A DNA stretch of 64,000 nucleotides from Mangrovibacterium marinum (GTDB lineage Bacteria > Bacteroidota > Bacteroidia > Bacteroidales > Prolixibacteraceae), in NCBI RefSeq assembly GCF_003046625.1, contig NZ_QAAD01000009.1, positions 1-64,000 of the forward strand. Direction: 5' to 3'. This document shows positions 36,094-44,528 of the stretch, piece by piece; position 1 is the stretch's first letter, and every line of letters starts with the position of its first letter. Below the pieces are notes generated by a model, which saw nothing but the letters and a program-made list of their open reading frames with translations, made no database searches and had not been told where the DNA came from. The translations under genes and the position numbers were made by a program.

Positions 36094-37218
36094 TTATTTA
36101 TTGGGAACATCGATGTTCACCGGTAGCTTTTCGCCGCGCTTGGTGAGCAGGTTGGTTGCTTCGTAAAACATTTTTAGGGTTGTCATTTGTTCTACTTCCT
36201 CCGAAATACCTGTTAGTTCAATGGAAACGGTTCGGTTTGCCGGCAGGATAATTTCCTCGGGGCACGAAAAGCCGATCGAGGGCTGTCGTTGGTGCAGCCG
36301 GAAGGGGATGTCGCTGTTGTTGTAGATTTGCAGGTATTTAATATCCTGATCTTTCAAATTCAATTTGGTATTTTTTATTTCGATGGCACTTATAAAAATA
36401 GGTGTCAGAAAACGGCGTTCGCCAATGAGTGTGTCGTTGAAGAGCACCGCTGTTCGGTTGTCGGCCAGTGCTGCCTTAATGGCGCTTTCGGACTTGTCGA
36501 GCGCGAAAACCAGGCTGATCGGGCGTTTGGCAGCCGGGGATGGATAGGCTTGTGAACTTGGCGCGTGGATGTTGGAGTTGGCCAGGATGGTTAAGTTTTT
36601 TTCCTGAGCCCAGCGCAGGGCTTCGGGGTAAAACTCGTCGCCGGAGAATAGCTCGATACCTTTCAGTATTCCGGCATTCATCAGTCGGCTATGTTCGGGC
36701 CACCAACGAGTGGTGTCGGGTTGTTGTTGTTTCCAGCCGGGATGGTTCCAAAACACGAAAGCACCTTGTTCGCGAGCTTCCACGCAAGCTTCCCACCAGT
36801 CTTCGCGTTCCAGCAAGTTGGCGTTTTTTATGAAGATCGCAGTCAGATGCCCAGGAGGCATGTTGCGGGTTATTTCGGCTCCGCGCACCAGAATAATTCC
36901 CATTTGGTCGGCCAGGGGTTTGGCAACTTCATAGGGGCGGTTGAGGTCGGCTTCCATATCGACTGAGTGGGGTCGGTACTCAATATGGTCGGTAATGGCG
37001 ATCACGTCCAGGCCTTCGGCCCAGGCTTCCTGTACACGCACTGTTGGCCATACATCGCCGTCGGAGAATACGGTGTGAATATGAAAATCACATTTCAGGG
37101 TTTGGTAGCCGAGGATGTTCGGGATGTGAATCTCCTTTCGGTATTGCGCGTTGCTCGTAGTGAGCAGCAGTATGAGCAGTAGTGTTGTCAGGATCCCTCG
37201 TGGAATAAGCATTTTCAT
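36094..37218 (-). CDS. PHP-domain phosphodiesterase (Sb-PDE family)
   Basis: Exported PHP-fold phosphoesterase of 374 residues. A signal peptide (LLLILLLTTSNAQ) is followed by a PHP domain: metal motif CDFHIHTVFSDGDVWPTVRV, then DVIAITDHIEYRP, RGAEITRNMPPGHLTAIFI, VFWNHPGWKQQ and NSNIHAP. A C-terminal beta-rich domain of about 120 residues follows. Named family members cleave phosphodiester substrates; the natural substrate here is unknown. It is monocistronic. The 310 bases upstream contain no gene apart from the neighbouring terminator. Confidence 0.82.
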   Translation of the reverse strand: MKMLIPRGILTTLLLILLLTTSNAQYRKEIHIPNILGYQTLKCDFHIHTVFSDGDVWPTVRVQEAWAEGLDVIAITDHIEYRPHSVDMEADLNRPYEVAKPLADQMGIILVRGAEITRNMPPGHLTAIFIKNANLLEREDWWEACVEAREQGAFVFWNHPGWKQQQPDTTRWWPEHSRLMNAGILKGIELFSGDEFYPEALRWAQEKNLTILANSNIHAPSSQAYPSPAAKRPISLVFALDKSESAIKAALADNRTAVLFNDTLIGERRFLTPIFISAIEIKNTKLNLKDQDIKYLQIYNNSDIPFRLHQRQPSIGFSCPEEIILPANRTVSIELTGISEEVEQMTTLKMFYEATNLLTKRGEKLPVNIDVPNK

Positions 37219-37526
37219 GAAATAGATTTTGGCTGCAATTTAGTTAAAAGCTTTGGATTGATTTTGTTAGCTCTGTTAAGGAATTGTTTTTTGTTGAGGG
37301 CGACAGGGCTGTGATCTGTTTCTACGAGCTGGCTCTCGCTATTGTCGGTCGGAACGGGACGACGCGCGTTTCTGTTGCAGGATTTATTTCTGGTTTAGGG
37401 ACGAAAATCACTGATTTTGGGATGTCTTGTTGGCGTGGTTGTCATCGGTTGTCGGGTTTCCGCGTCAACTATCATTCCTGGTTTTCTGCTGGATTGGCGC
37501 TTTGTAAAGCGACTTTGATCCTGAAA

Positions 37527-37565
37527 AAAAACCGGACTTTAGCGCACGGCTAAAGTCCGGTTTTC
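37527..37565 (-). terminator. strong intrinsic terminator after the esterase gene
   Basis: Perfect arms AAAACCGGACTTTAGC and GCTAAAGTCCGGTTTT with a five-base loop. On the minus strand it ends in eight T. It lies 30 bases past the stop of the gene at 37595-38686. Confidence 0.92.
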
Positions 37566-37594
37566 ATTTTGGATCCGTTGGTGCGATCGGGTTT

Positions 37595-38686
37595 TTACCA
37601 ATCGATATGTTCGTCCATAAAACCAATCAGGCTTTGGGCCATTGCCTGTTGTTCGGCGATGTTGGGGTGTCCGCCTGTGTTTTTAAAGGGGACGAAGTGG
37701 GTGAAAATCCGCGGATCGTCGAGTTGAGCAACGGCTTGCTCCACATAGCCCGGCCAGGGCGACCCTTCGCGGGTGGCATCCATACTGCCGAGCATACACA
37801 CGATTTGTGCTTCGGGGTAGCGGGTGCGGATGGAGCGCACAAAGTTGGCATAAGCCCCGGTGATGAATTCGGGTGTTGGCGCCTGGCTGCCGAAACGGGC
37901 TTTAAACTGTTCGTGTTGCGGCATATTCACCAGCCACGAGTCGTTCTGAAACAGGTTGATGACGACCACGTCGGGCGTATAGCGCGAAAAATCCCAGGGG
38001 CTGTTGGGGTCGGTGGGGTCGAGGCGGTCGTAAATTTCGGGCATGATGGTGGGAAACCAGCTCACGGTAATGCCAATGCCGCTTTTACAAATGCAGCTGT
38101 ACTGCGCGTTGTAATGGTCGGCTGTCAGGCGGGCATAGCTCCGGTAATTATTGGTGAAGATGCTGTCGGAACGGTCTTTCCCCGAAAAGTCGTCAACGGC
38201 ATAGCCGGCGGTAATGGAGTTGCCGTAAAATTCAATTTTGCGTTTTTTCGCCGGGTCGCGCTGAAGTAGTTTGGCCTTGCCGCTGATGCGGAAGCCGTAG
38301 AACGAGGTGGTACCGCGATCCCACTCGGTACGCTTGAAAATCTCAAGGCGGTGTTTTCCCGCGCCAAGGTCCGAGGCCAGCAGGTACTCGCGTTGGGTGG
38401 TGTCGGGGCGAAGGATGGTCAGGCTGTCCCCATCGACAAATACATTGTAATAATTATCGCCCCGTTGGTCGGCCAGGGTGGCGGCAATGGCTTCACCCTC
38501 AAAGTTAATCCGGATGGTGGTTCCCGACCAAAACAGCCGGGCGGCGGTACTGTTGCTGGTATCAATCCGGCCTTCGTAGGCAATTTGCGGGTTCGAGTAG
38601 GCAACAACAAGATCGCCTTGCTTGGTGCAGGCTGCTAAAAGCAGCAGCATACTCAGAAAAAGGGGGCTTCTTTTTAAAAGTTTCAT
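37595..38686 (-). CDS. CE2-like SGNH esterase lipoprotein
   Basis: Secreted carbohydrate esterase of 363 residues. The lipoprotein signal ends at LLLLAAC (Cys20). An N-terminal jelly-roll domain (ARLFWSGTTIRINFEGEAIAATL) is followed by an SGNH hydrolase domain with the nucleophile S157 in FYGNSITAGY, NLFQNDSW, and the catalytic His340 in NTGGHPN. This order is typical of carbohydrate esterase family 2, which deacetylates plant polysaccharides. Surface attachment through the lipid is inferred. It is monocistronic, with the 41-bp array B upstream. Confidence 0.85.
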   Translation of the reverse strand: MKLLKRSPLFLSMLLLLAACTKQGDLVVAYSNPQIAYEGRIDTSNSTAARLFWSGTTIRINFEGEAIAATLADQRGDNYYNVFVDGDSLTILRPDTTQREYLLASDLGAGKHRLEIFKRTEWDRGTTSFYGFRISGKAKLLQRDPAKKRKIEFYGNSITAGYAVDDFSGKDRSDSIFTNNYRSYARLTADHYNAQYSCICKSGIGITVSWFPTIMPEIYDRLDPTDPNSPWDFSRYTPDVVVINLFQNDSWLVNMPQHEQFKARFGSQAPTPEFITGAYANFVRSIRTRYPEAQIVCMLGSMDATREGSPWPGYVEQAVAQLDDPRIFTHFVPFKNTGGHPNIAEQQAMAQSLIGFMDEHIDW

Positions 38687-38822
38687 TGTTTGGTTTTTTG
38701 GGGTTGAATGAAATGCGGCGCTAAGCGCATCAACAAAGTAAAAGTTTTTGAACGGCTGACGAAACAGAATCGACCAAAATTGATACTCGATGGCCGGAGC
38801 AAGGAGCTATTTTCTTTTGGGC

Positions 38823-39005
38823 GCTGTGAAATTTTCACAAGGCCCGCAGCGCTTGCCGAGAACGCTGTGAAATTTTCAGAAGGCTCGCGACGGTTGCCGA
38901 GAAGGCTGTGAAAATTTCAGAAGGCCCACAGCGGTTGCCGAGAAGGCTGTGAAATTTTCAGAAGTTTCCCGGCAGTTGTTTTGCCTGCTGTGAAAAATTC
39001 ACAGC
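38823..39005. repeat. 41-bp palindrome array B
   Basis: Five units start at 38823, 38864, 38905, 38946 and 38987, each exactly 41 bp apart. Each carries GCTGTGAAAWTTTCA centred on an A/T palindrome; the last is the near-perfect GCTGTGAAAAATTCACAGC. The bases between units share GTTGCCGAGAA with array A's GCTTGCCGACA. It lies upstream of the esterase gene and downstream of the zinc operon. Confidence 0.88.
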
Positions 39006-39038
39006 CGCAAAGGAGCTTCTTTTCAGCCTAAAAGAGGC

Positions 39039-39218
39039 TTAGGAGCTTTTGCGCGAAGGTTTTTTCAGGGGTTTTACCACAATTTCGCGGCGGCAGTTGG
39101 GGCAGATGTAGATTTCGCAACCGGTGCAGGCAAAGCAGTTTCCGCAGTCGCGTTGCAGGTCGTCCCTGGCGTACTGCTTGTGGCAATGGGGGCAGCTAAG
39201 CAGCGTTTGTTTGGGCAT
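39039..39218 (-). CDS. small zinc-ribbon protein
   Basis: A 59-residue protein with eight cysteines in paired knuckles: CPHC (residues 9-12), then CGNC and CTGC (25-28, 31-34), and CPNC (39-42), ending in a basic tail (KPLKKPSRKSS). The ATG at 39218 lies inside the end of the permease gene (23-base overlap), so it is probably translationally coupled to the zinc importer. It is too short for common length cut-offs. The role is unknown; zinc storage, sensing or delivery is a guess from operon context. Confidence 0.78.
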   Translation of the reverse strand: MPKQTLLSCPHCHKQYARDDLQRDCGNCFACTGCEIYICPNCRREIVVKPLKKPSRKSS

Positions 39219-40044
39219 CGATTCGTTTTTTTCGTTTTTGCAGCAGCGACACGGCTTTCATGATTCCAAAAAGCAACACCAGGGTGAAAATGATGGAAGC
39301 GCCCGAGGGAATATCAGCATAAAATGAAAACAGCAGCCCGGTAAACGAGCCCAGAAAGGCGAAGCCAATGGCATAAAGCATCATCTTTCGAAAGTCGTGG
39401 GTGAACAGGTTGGCTGTTGCCTGGGGCAGGGTGAGCAGCGACATAATCAGGATGATGCCCACCACGCGGATGTTCATCACAATGGTGACGGCAATCAGGC
39501 TGATGAGCAGGTAATTGATCAGGTTGACGGGCAGCCCGGTGGTGCGGGCAAATTCTTCGTTGAAGGCCACATACAGAATTGCCCGGTACATGAGCGTGAA
39601 AAAGGCAATCAGCACCAACGACAGGGCGGCCATGATCCATATTTCGGTGGTCGACACGGTGAGGATGCTCCCGAAAAGGTAGCTCATCAGGTTGGGGGCA
39701 TAACCCGGCGACAGGTAGATGAAGATGATGCCGATGGCCATGCCCAGCGACCACCAGATGGCGATGGAGGAGTCCTCGCGCAGTCGTCCCTTACGGGTGA
39801 AATACTGAATCCCCAGCCCGGATAAGATCGAAAAGATGGCAGCGCCCAACAGCGGGTTCATGCCGATAAAATAGCCAATGCCAATGCCGCCGAACGAGGC
39901 GTGGGTGATGCCGCCGCTGATGAAAACAATGCGGCGCGAAACAATGTACGTGCCCACAATGCCACAGGTGATGGCCGCAAAAAGCGATGCCCAAAAGGCA
40001 TTCATGAAAAAGTCGTATCGAAAAAGATCAATGATCGTGCTCAT
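39196..40044 (-). CDS. znuB: zinc ABC transporter permease (ZnuB-like)
   Basis: Integral membrane subunit of a metal ABC-3 importer, 282 residues from the ATG at 40044. The frame runs on to 40206, but that part overlaps the ATPase gene and is not credible. Eight or so helices are visible, with the family signature GGITHASFGGIGIGYFIGMNP and the motif LNIRVVGIILIMSLLTLPQATANLF (as MNIRVVGIILIM). It overlaps the ATPase gene by 17 bases. Zinc rather than manganese is inferred from the His-rich partners. Confidence 0.9.
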   Translation of the reverse strand: MSTIIDLFRYDFFMNAFWASLFAAITCGIVGTYIVSRRIVFISGGITHASFGGIGIGYFIGMNPLLGAAIFSILSGLGIQYFTRKGRLREDSSIAIWWSLGMAIGIIFIYLSPGYAPNLMSYLFGSILTVSTTEIWIMAALSLVLIAFFTLMYRAILYVAFNEEFARTTGLPVNLINYLLISLIAVTIVMNIRVVGIILIMSLLTLPQATANLFTHDFRKMMLYAIGFAFLGSFTGLLFSFYADIPSGASIIFTLVLLFGIMKAVSLLQKRKKRIDAQTNAA

Positions 40045-40810
40045 GGTCGTGTTTGTGGTCGTGCTGGTGTTTGTCGTGAAGGCCCAAAACGGTATGGGGC
40101 ACATCGCCGTGGGTAATAATTTGCAGCGGGCAGTTGTACGAGGCCAGCTGCGTGGTGCTGATAATATTGCTGGGGTGATAGTGCAGCTCGCGGGCCACGC
40201 AGGCAATGGTTTTCACATAGTACGAAATGGTGCCTACATCGTGCGAAACCAGGACGATGGCCATGCGCTGGTTCAGTTCTTTAAGCTTTTCGTACAGTTC
40301 GCTTTCAAACTGGTTGTCCACAAAGGTGTCGGGTTCATCCAGGATGAGCAGCTCGGGGCGGTTCATCAGCGATCGGCACAGAAATACCCGTTGCATTTGC
40401 CCGCCCGACAGCTCGCCGATTGCTTTGTGGCGCAGCTGCCATACACCCATTTCGTTCAACAAGCTCTCTGCATGGGCAATTTCTTCTGTTTGTTTGGCAA
40501 ACAGGCTGAAGCTGCGGCGGTCGGTTTTTCCCGAGCGCACCACATCGAGCACCGTAATGGGAAAGCGCTTGTCAATCTGGTTAATCTGTGGCAGATAGCC
40601 AATGCGGGTTTGCGGAATGTGAAACAGAATCTGTCCTTTGGACGGCTTCACCAATCCCAGTATCGCTTTTATTAAGCTTGTTTTTCCACCGCCGTTGGGT
40701 CCAATCACGCCCAGGAAGTCGCCCTTGTGAACGGTCAGGTTGACATCGTTCAGCACCACTTCGTGATCGTAGCTGACGGTAAGTTCTTTTATTTCGAGCA
40801 GTTTTTGCAT
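40028..40810 (-). CDS. znuC: zinc ABC transporter ATPase (ZnuC-like)
   Basis: ATP-binding subunit of 260 residues. Walker A is GPNGGGKTS, the Q-loop is YLPQINQID, the signature is LSGGQMQRV, Walker B is LLILDEPDTFVD, and the switch His is in LVSHDVG. The C-terminus is strikingly histidine-rich (DKHQHDHKHDHEHDH), as in many zinc-handling proteins, and may bind zinc in the cytoplasm. It is separated from znuA by the heptad repeat and overlaps the permease gene. Confidence 0.93.
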   Translation of the reverse strand: MQKLLEIKELTVSYDHEVVLNDVNLTVHKGDFLGVIGPNGGGKTSLIKAILGLVKPSKGQILFHIPQTRIGYLPQINQIDKRFPITVLDVVRSGKTDRRSFSLFAKQTEEIAHAESLLNEMGVWQLRHKAIGELSGGQMQRVFLCRSLMNRPELLILDEPDTFVDNQFESELYEKLKELNQRMAIVLVSHDVGTISYYVKTIACVARELHYHPSNIISTTQLASYNCPLQIITHGDVPHTVLGLHDKHQHDHKHDHEHDH

Positions 40811-40924
40811 ACTGGTTGCTGGTTACTGGTTGCTTGTTACTTGCAGCTTGCAGCTTGTTACTTGTTGCTGGTTACTTGTTACTTGCAGCTTGTTACTTGC
40901 AGCTTGCAGCTTATCACTTGCAGC
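40811..40924 (-). repeat. 7-bp periodic array within the zinc operon
   Basis: On the minus strand about sixteen heptads of the form MAGYNRY (AAGCTGC, AAGTAAC, CAGCAAC, CAGTAAC and so on) run without a break from the znuA stop codon to the znuC start codon. Positions 2-3 (AG) are nearly invariant. Because it lies between two genes of one operon, it is probably transcribed. Confidence 0.88.
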
Positions 40925-41794
40925 TTATTCCTGAATCGCTTCAGCCTGGCTAATTTTTTGAGCAATGGAGCGCAGTTCGTCGGCCCAGTTTTCATTCAGG
41001 GGGTCAATCTGGATCACCTGGCCACCTATTTCGTTGGCCATCTGCCGGGCATTTTCCATGTTGAATTCCTTTTGCACAAAAATGGCTTTTATATTTTCAT
41101 TTTTGGCCATTTCAGCCAACTCTTTCAGGTGGCGGGGCGATGGTTCCTTGCCATCCACCTCCATGGCTACCTGCTCCAGGCCGTAGTCGCGAGCCAGGTA
41201 GGTTAGCGCCGGATGAAAGATGAGGAACTTTTTGGTTGGCAGCTGGGCGAAGGTTTGGCTCAGCTCGGTGTCCAGCTGGTCAATCTCCTGTTCAAAACGG
41301 GCTAAATTCTTAGCAAACTCCGCTTGGTGTTCGGGGAGCACTTCGGTTAATGCGTTGGAGGTTTCGCGGGCAATTTTCCGCACTTCAGCCGGCGACGACC
41401 AAATATGCGGATCGATGCCATGCAGGTGAACGTGGTCGCCATGCACCTCTTCTTCGCCGGCAATCCAGTCGGCTTGCAGCGAGCTGTCGAAGTATTTCAA
41501 CTTGGGGTTACTTTCCCTTATTTTGTCCACCCAACCCTCCTCGAAGCCCACCTTGCCAATGCCAATCCAGGCCAGGGTCGCCGACAGGCTGGTCATTTGC
41601 GAGGGCATCAGTGCATACAGCTCGGGGCTGGCACCCGGCGGAACCAGCACCTGAATGTCGACCAAATTGCCAGCCAGTTTCTCAACGAACTGTTTTTGCG
41701 GTAAAATGGTTACGGCAATGCTGGGTTTATCGCTTTTTTGCGGCCCGCTACACGCCAGGCTGATCATAAAAATGAATGTCAATAGTTTTTTCAT
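40925..41794 (-). CDS. znuA: zinc ABC transporter substrate-binding lipoprotein (ZnuA-like)
   Basis: Metal-binding lipoprotein of 289 residues from the ATG at 41794, where a lipoprotein signal ends at MISLAC; the upstream 40 codons of the open frame are rejected. The metal cluster A-I fold shows VPPGASPELYALMPSQM, a His-rich acidic loop EEEVHGDHVHLHGIDPHIW (a zinc hallmark), FLIFHPALTYLARDYGL and VFVQKEFNMENA. It is the first gene of znuA-znuC-znuB-zinc ribbon. Confidence 0.92.
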   Translation of the reverse strand: MKKLLTFIFMISLACSGPQKSDKPSIAVTILPQKQFVEKLAGNLVDIQVLVPPGASPELYALMPSQMTSLSATLAWIGIGKVGFEEGWVDKIRESNPKLKYFDSSLQADWIAGEEEVHGDHVHLHGIDPHIWSSPAEVRKIARETSNALTEVLPEHQAEFAKNLARFEQEIDQLDTELSQTFAQLPTKKFLIFHPALTYLARDYGLEQVAMEVDGKEPSPRHLKELAEMAKNENIKAIFVQKEFNMENARQMANEIGGQVIQIDPLNENWADELRSIAQKISQAEAIQE

Positions 41795-41823
41795 GCTTGT
41801 TTGCTGTGTGCTGTTTTCGAAAT

Positions 41824-41831
41824 CAAAGATA
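41824..41831 (-). promoter_or_regulatory. -7 box upstream of znuA
   Basis: TATCTTTG on the minus strand matches TAnnTTTG and would place the start site about 20-25 bases before the znuA ATG. No good -33 box and no recognisable Zur dyad were found. Confidence 0.4.
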
Positions 41832-41959
41832 ATAAGTCGCGCGGAATTACGGGAATGCAAAGAATAGGGCGGGGTGCTACCGTGGCCTTTGTTCGGTGTT
41901 CTGTTTTCCGGCAAGCTGTTGTCGGTAAGTTAACCGACAATGCCTTGATTTGTTGACAC

Positions 41960-42440
41960 TGTGCGCAGTTTTTTCTGAAAGTCCCTTCGGGTGATGCGGT
42001 TTTCAACCGCGTCGGGGATGACTTGAATTGCGATTGAGCTCGAACCTGGAGCCACGACTCACTTTTTAGCAACCCGGTATTGATGGGCATTGCCCCAAAA
42101 CTGGCTGTTTTTCACTCCTACTTTCACTCAACTCAGATCTTTTGTCCTACCGTACGGGACGGAATTTTACCCACTGAAATGTCCAAGCTACCCAAATGTC
42201 ATCCCTCCGGGATTGCAGGAAGCTTTTCATTTGATTCCGGCTTTGATAAAACCAGGCCAGCCGGTTCCCAACTTTTTGGCATTGTTCTATAAGGACTCCT
42301 TACTGGTTAACGCTTTTTAAATGACAACCCGACAACAGACAACCACGACAACCCGACAACTAGGATAACCCGGACAACAGGATAACCGATAACCCTCGAC
42401 TTTCATCCCTGTTGGATATCCCCCGGAATCAGGAAGGTGC
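41960..42440. repeat. dispersed composite intergenic repeat, second copy
   Basis: Carries TTTTTTCTGAAAGTCCCTTC (41970), a GATGCGGTT..AACCGCGTC palindrome (41993-42013), a diverged copy of the 24640-24900 text (42125-42290), a run of GACAAC/GATAAC units at 7-9 bp spacing (42323-42393), and CCCCCGGAATCAGG before the TauE gene. No gene is seen. Confidence 0.65.
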
Positions 42441-43174
42441 TATGTGTGCAGCAGGATGCGCGCCACAATAAACAAGCCCAATACCATATTCAGGTAAAGG
42501 ATCATCTTCTTGAACTGCGCCTGATTGACCTTGTTCGAGAGCAGATCGCCCAGCCGCGAACCAAGGAGCATGACCGGAAAAAGAAAGGCTGCAAATTTCA
42601 GCGAGAAGGCTACAAATATACCTTTGGCCACATACAGCACGGTGGCGATTACCGCGTTGATGACGCTAACCAGCGCGAACATCTTCCGGAAACGCTCTTT
42701 GGTGTAACCCTTGCGGTTCATGGCCAGGGCAATCGGTGGTCCGCCAATCGACATACTCGACGCCATGAAGCCACTCAGGAAACCGGCAAATACGATCGGT
42801 TTCTTTTTGCGGGACTCGGGAATCTCTTTACTTCCGCTTAAAAGAAAGACCATCGACAGGCTGAAAATGCTGATTCCGGTGGTCAGTTCCATGGTGCGTT
42901 CCGGTAAATATTGAAGGATTTGTACGCCCGCCGGAATGCCGATGAAACTGGCGAGCAGCATGGGCACCAAATATTTATAGTCAACTTTTAGTTTGATGTT
43001 GGCCAAAATATAGAGCGACGTAAATAGGTTGAAGAGTGTCATGGCCGGCACGAGTGCCTGCATCGGGAAGAAAATGGTCAGGATGGGCAGGGCAAGCAGG
43101 GCAAAGCCAAAACCGGTCATTCCTTTTAAAAGTGAGGCCATTAAGATTACCAGGGTGCTAATTAACCATTCCAT
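42440..43174 (-). CDS. TauE/SafE family membrane permease
   Basis: Integral membrane protein of 244 residues with about eight helices in two repeats. The N-terminal SLLKGMTGFGFALLALPIL and the second-repeat FLSGFMASSMSIGGPPIALA are the family signatures. Members export sulfite or other organosulfur anions, or import such compounds; the substrate here is unknown. It is monocistronic, with YidD upstream on the same strand. Confidence 0.85.
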   Translation of the reverse strand: MEWLISTLVILMASLLKGMTGFGFALLALPILTIFFPMQALVPAMTLFNLFTSLYILANIKLKVDYKYLVPMLLASFIGIPAGVQILQYLPERTMELTTGISIFSLSMVFLLSGSKEIPESRKKKPIVFAGFLSGFMASSMSIGGPPIALAMNRKGYTKERFRKMFALVSVINAVIATVLYVAKGIFVAFSLKFAAFLFPVMLLGSRLGDLLSNKVNQAQFKKMILYLNMVLGLFIVARILLHT

Positions 43175-43361
43175 GAATTGACTGTTTTGAAACTTCGACT
43201 AGGTATAAGTACTTAGCAAAGGTAGCCAAAGTACGCATTTATACGTAGTGTAGATCAAAATTTTCTGGTTAATGGAATGTTAATTTTAGGATTGTGGAGG
43301 CAGGGGCATTGTCACGGGGGAGAAACAAGCGAGTCGGTTAAGCAGGAGTCCTGAAACCGGC

Positions 43362-43646
43362 TTATTTTTCTAAATCCATCTTTTTCACCTTTATTTTTCC
43401 GGCAGGCGGAACGGGGTCGTAGCCGTGCGTACCCCAGGGGTGGCAGCGAAGTATTCGCTTGGTAGCCAGGTAAAATCCTTTGAAAGGGCCGTGAATTTTG
43501 ATGGCTTCGATGGCGTACTGCGAGCAGGTAGGTGTGTGGCGGCACGAGTTGGGCAAAATAGGGGAGATGGCTGCCCGGTAAAAGTAAATTGGCAACAACA
43601 GGATCCATCCCAAAATTTTCAATATAAATTTGATCAATCGCCGCAT
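43362..43646 (-). CDS. yidD: membrane protein insertion efficiency factor YidD
   Basis: Small membrane-associated protein of 94 residues from the ATG at 43646; a TTG 18 bases upstream is rejected. The family core is complete: an N-terminal amphipathic helix, [48 protein letters not shown] and GYDPVP. It helps YidC insert proteins into the inner membrane. The usual neighbours (rnpA, yidC) are absent here. Confidence 0.93.
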   Translation of the reverse strand: MRRLIKFILKILGWILLLPIYFYRAAISPILPNSCRHTPTCSQYAIEAIKIHGPFKGFYLATKRILRCHPWGTHGYDPVPPAGKIKVKKMDLEK

Positions 43647-43661
43647 CTGTTTTGTTTGCCA

Positions 43662-43669
43662 CAAAGTTA
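43662..43669 (-). promoter_or_regulatory. -7 box upstream of yidD
   Basis: TAACTTTG on the minus strand is an exact TAnnTTTG match 15 bases before the yidD ATG, implying a very short leader. No clear -33 box is seen. Confidence 0.42.
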
Positions 43670-43826
43670 GTAAAAGATAATTGGATGTCAGGAACCTTTT
43701 ACGTCGCTGGGGAGGGAGGGGCGCCGTTTGGGGCCTTTGTAAGATTCGTGCATTGGTCTGAAAAAAGGAAGAAAAATAAAACCAAAAGCCTGTCGCGGTG
43801 TTTTACAGGCAGATAAAATCGAAAAT

Positions 43827-44507
43827 ATGGCTAAAGCCGAAGAATATAGTAAGAAAGATCGGGAGCTGTTTGAAGAAACAGTGGTGAGTAATGAGGAGAT
43901 TTCGCCGGGGGTGTTTTTGCTGTCGGTGAACCGGCGTTGGGATTTTCAACCCGGGCAGGTGGTCAAGCTGGCCGTCGATCGGGTGCAGCCACCGCGTATT
44001 TATAGTATCTGCAGCGGGAATAACGAGCAGGAGTTGCGCGTGCTTTTCAATATTAAGGAAGATGGATACCTGACCCCGAAGCTGGCAGCCCTGGTGCCCG
44101 GCGATCGGGTTTTGCTCAGCGAGCCTTACGGTGGTTTTATCGGCAACAGCAAACCTGCCTGCTGGATTGCCACCGGAACCGGAATTGCGCCTTTCTACGC
44201 CATGTTTCAATCGGGCTTGTTTGCCAATAAGCGGTTGATTCACGGAGCGAGCTATCAGAACCAGTTTTATTTTGAAGATGAGCTGGACAGGGCACTGGGG
44301 ACGAATTACCAGCGTTGTTGCTCCCGCGAGCAGTCGTGCGACCTGTTTCCGGGGCGCGTAACCGATTACCTGAACAGCCTGGACGAGCTGCCCGCCGACG
44401 TACCATATTATTTGTGCGGGAAAGCCATCATGGTTGTCGATGTCCGCGATTTGTTGATTGCGAAGGGCGTGCCCTACGAGAATATCATTGCCGAGATTTA
44501 TTTCTAA
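43827..44507 (+). CDS. ferredoxin-NADP reductase-like flavoprotein
   Basis: FAD-dependent reductase of 226 residues. The FAD-binding beta-barrel ends in the RxYS motif (PPRIYSICSG). The NAD(P)-binding half has TGTGIAPFYAMF and YYLCGKAIMVVDVRDLL, and it closes with the aromatic C-terminus AEIYF. The single-domain layout without an iron-sulfur domain suggests a ferredoxin or flavodoxin partner. A GCCTGT/ACAGGC hairpin (about 43787-43810) lies in the leader. Its end overlaps a promoter for rlmN. Confidence 0.85.
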   Translation: MAKAEEYSKKDRELFEETVVSNEEISPGVFLLSVNRRWDFQPGQVVKLAVDRVQPPRIYSICSGNNEQELRVLFNIKEDGYLTPKLAALVPGDRVLLSEPYGGFIGNSKPACWIATGTGIAPFYAMFQSGLFANKRLIHGASYQNQFYFEDELDRALGTNYQRCCSREQSCDLFPGRVTDYLNSLDELPADVPYYLCGKAIMVVDVRDLLIAKGVPYENIIAEIYF

Positions 44508-44513
44508 CTTTGC
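44506..44513 (+). promoter_or_regulatory. -7 box upstream of rlmN
   Basis: TAACTTTG begins at the last bases of the preceding gene and lies 15 bases before the rlmN ATG. It is an exact match to TAnnTTTG, with the same sequence and spacing as at yidD. No good -33 box. Confidence 0.45.
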
Positions 44514-44528
44514 CGAAAAATTTTCAGG

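Noticed and set aside
37284-37553. 89-codon plus-strand frame
   Set aside because: It runs into the strong terminator of the esterase gene and has no supporting motif.
40045-40206. Extended N-terminus of the ZnuB permease
   Set aside because: It is the shadow of the His-rich end of the ATPase gene (Thr/Asn repeats); the ATG at 40044 starts a normal membrane protein.
41795-41914. Extended N-terminus of ZnuA
   Set aside because: The lipoprotein signal begins at the ATG at 41794; the upstream codons give a non-signal, proline-rich stretch.
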